From NCBI RefSeq assembly GCF_009765875.1, contig NZ_LMUP01000008.1:301776-365775 (forward strand): DNA of 64,000 bases, written 5' to 3'. The first letter of the stretch is position 1, and each line of letters starts with the position of its first letter. The DNA comes from Pedobacter sp. L105 (lineage in GTDB: Bacteria; Bacteroidota; Bacteroidia; Sphingobacteriales; Sphingobacteriaceae). Below the pieces are notes generated by a model. That model did no database searches and was not told the DNA's origin. It saw only the letters and a program-made list of their open reading frames with translations. Of the stretch, positions 62,092 to 64,000 are shown one piece after another. The position numbers and the translations under genes are program-made.

Positions 62092-63546
62092 TTAATTGAT
62101 AATTTGCTTAGGTGAAGCGATATGCGTAAAACTATTTGTCAGGGAAAGTAAAACATCCTCTTCAAAGTGTTTCGCCATTAATTGTAAACTTAACGGTAAT
62201 CCAGCCAAATTATTGCCTAAAGGCAATGCAATTGCAGGTACGCCTGTTAATGAAGCCAGGACCGTAAAAATATCGGCCATGTACATCACCAGCGGATCTT
62301 CTATATTTTCCCCTATTTTAAACGCAGGAGTGGGTGCTACCGGAGTAAGGATCACATCGTAATCTTCAAAAAGTTTTTCTATTTTATTTCTGATTAACCG
62401 TCTAACCTGTTGTGCTTTTTGGTAATAAGCGTCATAATAACCTGCGCTCAATACAAATGTACCCAGCAGGATCCTTCTTTTCACTTCTTCTCCAAAACCT
62501 TCGGCCCTGGATTTTTTATACAGGTTATTCAGGTTTTCTGCCTGAAGGTTACGGTAACCGTAATGTACCCCATCATATCTGGAAAGGTTAGAAGAAGCCT
62601 CAGCAGCAGTTAATACATAATAAGCAGGCACCAGGTAATCCAGCAAATCGAAAGATACATAATCAACACTATGCCCCTGTGCTTTAAATTGTTCAATTGC
62701 CTGAAGAATGGCATTTTTAATTTCCGGATCCAGTGCTTCACTTTCCAGTGTTTCACGTAAAACGGCAATTTTCTTTGTACCTGTATTTTCTAATTTGGCT
62801 AAATATCCGGGAACGGGTAAACGGGATACTGTACTGTCGTGCTCATCAGCACCCGCCAGCACTTCCATTAACAGCGCAGCATCACTAACGGAAGAAGTCA
62901 GCGTACCCACCTGATCAAAAGAAGAAGCATAGGCAATTACCCCATACCGGGAAATACGTCCATAAGTAGGTTTTAAGCCAAAACAGCCACAGAAAGCAGC
63001 AGGCTGCCTTACCGAGCCGCCGGTATCCGTACCTAGGGCAGATAAACAGAGATCTGCCTGAACTGCCACAGCAGAACCGCCAGACGATCCGCCAGCTACC
63101 CTTTCCGTATCCGCAGCATTGCGTACCGGTCCGTAATAAGAAGTTTCATTGGAACCGCCCATAGCAAATTCATCGCAGTTTAACCTGCCGATGATAATAG
63201 CATCTTCAGCAAGCAAACGTTCTGTAACGGTAGAAGAATAAGGAGACACAAAACCTTCCAGCATTTTCGAAGACGCAGTGGTAGCATGATCCTTGTAAAG
63301 GATATTATCTTTAATACCAATCACCATACCGGCAAGTCTCCCTGCGGTACCTGTATCAATCTTATCCTGAACCTTAAGCGCTTGTTTTTTTGCGGAATCA
63401 AAAAAAACCTCATTGAATGCATTGAGGTTTTTATTTTTTTCAATCTGCGTAAAATAATAGGAAAGAAGATCGGGAAGGAGAATTTGTTTTTTTACGATAA
63501 GTGCTTGTATCTCTGATAAAGAGTTATATTTCTTCAAAACTATCAA
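62092..63546 (-). CDS. gatA: Asp-tRNA(Asn)/Glu-tRNA(Gln) amidotransferase subunit A
   Basis: GatA is the amidase subunit of GatCAB, which converts Glu-tRNA(Gln) and/or Asp-tRNA(Asn) to the amide forms. The amidase signature is complete: the catalytic Lys 79 in IGIKDNI, and the Ser pair in GGSSGGSAVAVQ and GTDTGGSVRQPAAFCG. Length is 484 residues. gatB and gatC are not in this window, which is common in Bacteroidota. The neighbours tatA and lytic transglycosylase are co-directional. Confidence 0.96.
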   Translation of the reverse strand: MIVLKKYNSLSEIQALIVKKQILLPDLLSYYFTQIEKNKNLNAFNEVFFDSAKKQALKVQDKIDTGTAGRLAGMVIGIKDNILYKDHATTASSKMLEGFVSPYSSTVTERLLAEDAIIIGRLNCDEFAMGGSNETSYYGPVRNAADTERVAGGSSGGSAVAVQADLCLSALGTDTGGSVRQPAAFCGCFGLKPTYGRISRYGVIAYASSFDQVGTLTSSVSDAALLMEVLAGADEHDSTVSRLPVPGYLAKLENTGTKKIAVLRETLESEALDPEIKNAILQAIEQFKAQGHSVDYVSFDLLDYLVPAYYVLTAAEASSNLSRYDGVHYGYRNLQAENLNNLYKKSRAEGFGEEVKRRILLGTFVLSAGYYDAYYQKAQQVRRLIRNKIEKLFEDYDVILTPVAPTPAFKIGENIEDPLVMYMADIFTVLASLTGVPAIALPLGNNLAGLPLSLQLMAKHFEEDVLLSLTNSFTHIASPKQIIN

Positions 63547-63584
63547 ACAGGAATTAAAAGGTTAGAAAATCAAGATTAAACCGT

Positions 63585-63764
63585 CTATGGCTTGCGCTGA
63601 TCGTGATCTGCACCATCTTTACCGTCTTTAAATTCTTTTACTCCCTGGCCTAAACCTTTCATCAGTTCAGGTATTTTTTTACCGCCGAAAAGCAATAAAA
63701 CAACCACTAAAATAATAAGAATCTCTGGTGTGCCTAAGGCTCCACATACAATTGCGTTTAACAT
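63585..63764 (-). CDS. tatA: twin-arginine translocase subunit TatA
   Basis: A 59-residue protein. It has a short N-terminus, one membrane segment (PEILIILVVVLLLF), then the hinge FGGKKIPELMKGLGQGVKEF, the amphipathic helix of TatA. The tail is acidic and polar (KDGKDGADHDQRKP). It oligomerises into the Tat pore. The start at 63764 lies 10 bases after the stop of the preceding gene, and gatA follows after 38 bases. tatC is 22 kb away at 40184. Confidence 0.92.
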   Translation of the reverse strand: MLNAIVCGALGTPEILIILVVVLLLFGGKKIPELMKGLGQGVKEFKDGKDGADHDQRKP

Positions 63765-63774
63765 AATCTTTTAG

Positions 63775-64000
63775 TTAAATTTTATTTTTTTCCGTTTCCG
63801 GTGTTTCTGAAGTTATTATTGCAGCAGTATGCTCAACAGGGACAGCTACAGCTGTGTGTTCTACAACTACCTCTTTCGTTAAGTTAATTGGTTCTTTAAC
63901 TTCTGTTTTAGGATACATTTGCTCTTCCAGAGTAGGTTTTACCTCAGCTGCTGCTACCGGTGCATTAGGATCTTCTTCCAAACCAACAGCGTTGATATTG
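63775..64000 (-). CDS. C-terminal part of an acidic Pro/Val/Glu-rich protein (cut by window edge)
   Basis: The frame is open to the window edge and reads NINAVGLEEDPNAPV before a low-complexity tail rich in Val, Glu, Thr and Pro (for example TKEVVVEHTAVAVPVEHTAA) and ends ETEKNKI. Its start is outside the window; the TTG at 63981 is not needed. The tail resembles a linker or periplasmic spacer, and no domain can be assigned. The tatA gene follows after 10 bases, so the two are probably co-transcribed. Confidence 0.6.
   Translation of the reverse strand, partial: NINAVGLEEDPNAPVAAAEVKPTLEEQMYPKTEVKEPINLTKEVVVEHTAVAVPVEHTAAIITSETPETEKNKI

Overview
The window is a chromosomal segment of a Bacteroidota bacterium, most likely family Sphingobacteriaceae (Pedobacter-like). 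The reasons are: three type IX secretion (T9SS) marker proteins (SprA, a PorP/SprF-type barrel and a giant protein with a gliding-motility-type C-terminal sorting domain), promoter-like elements of the Bacteroidota form TTTG-N19-TAnnTTTG, fused ThrA, fused E1 alpha/beta dehydrogenase, TonB-plug/outer-membrane-barrel proteins with carboxypeptidase-regulatory domains, and the familiar gene order rpmF-plsX-fabH-accB-accC. No rRNA, tRNA, CRISPR array, insertion sequence or integrase gene was seen. The species call is inference.

Layout. 1-6.3 kb: GTPases era and der, a convergent S41 protease, murQ with a small conserved partner, and a Bax-inhibitor-1 membrane protein closed by a terminator. 6.4-11.3 kb: a methionine unit with a promoter, a SAM-I (S-box) riboswitch, metH and metF. 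11.4-16.7 kb: a META-domain lipoprotein and the convergent operon thrA-thrB-thrC. The thr operon is preceded by a Thr/Ile-rich leader peptide and a complete-looking attenuator that I read directly from the sequence. 17-19.5 kb: rsgA-dtd-MazG-like, convergent with a HIT protein and greA. 19.7-21.6 kb: an M1 aminopeptidase.

21.7-31.6 kb is the most unusual stretch. On the minus strand lie a stand-alone formyltransferase, three tandem phage-tail-collar-domain proteins, a terminator, a 2035-residue T9SS-exported protein with twelve near-identical 83-residue MBG repeats plus four diverged ones, and a PorP/SprF protein. No other phage gene is nearby. I treat this as the best candidate for an undescribed cell-surface system. 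32-34.2 kb holds a 2-hydroxyacid dehydrogenase, rsmA and a gene-free stretch with a large inverted repeat. 34.2-40.1 kb carries pdxA, DUF177, rpmF, plsX, fabH, accB and accC (vitamin B6 and start of fatty-acid synthesis). 40.2-45.4 kb has tatC, a LUD/4Fe-4S oxidoreductase, a fused E1 dehydrogenase and a lipoprotein.

45.4-51.7 kb: a SprT-like protein, feoB-feoA (FeoB with an internal His-rich stretch), a TonB-plug barrel protein with a glycine-only tail, and a previously easy-to-miss 45-residue lipoprotein overlapping a VanZ-like gene. 52-60.2 kb: gcvH, sprA (2385 residues, core T9SS translocon) and ruvA. 60.7-64 kb: a LysM lytic transglycosylase, gatA, a 59-residue tatA and the C-terminal part of an acidic Pro/Val-rich protein that runs off the edge.

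Housekeeping functions dominate. Regulatory RNAs control both methionine (SAM riboswitch) and threonine (translation-coupled attenuation), the two branches that share the aspartate pathway intermediates.
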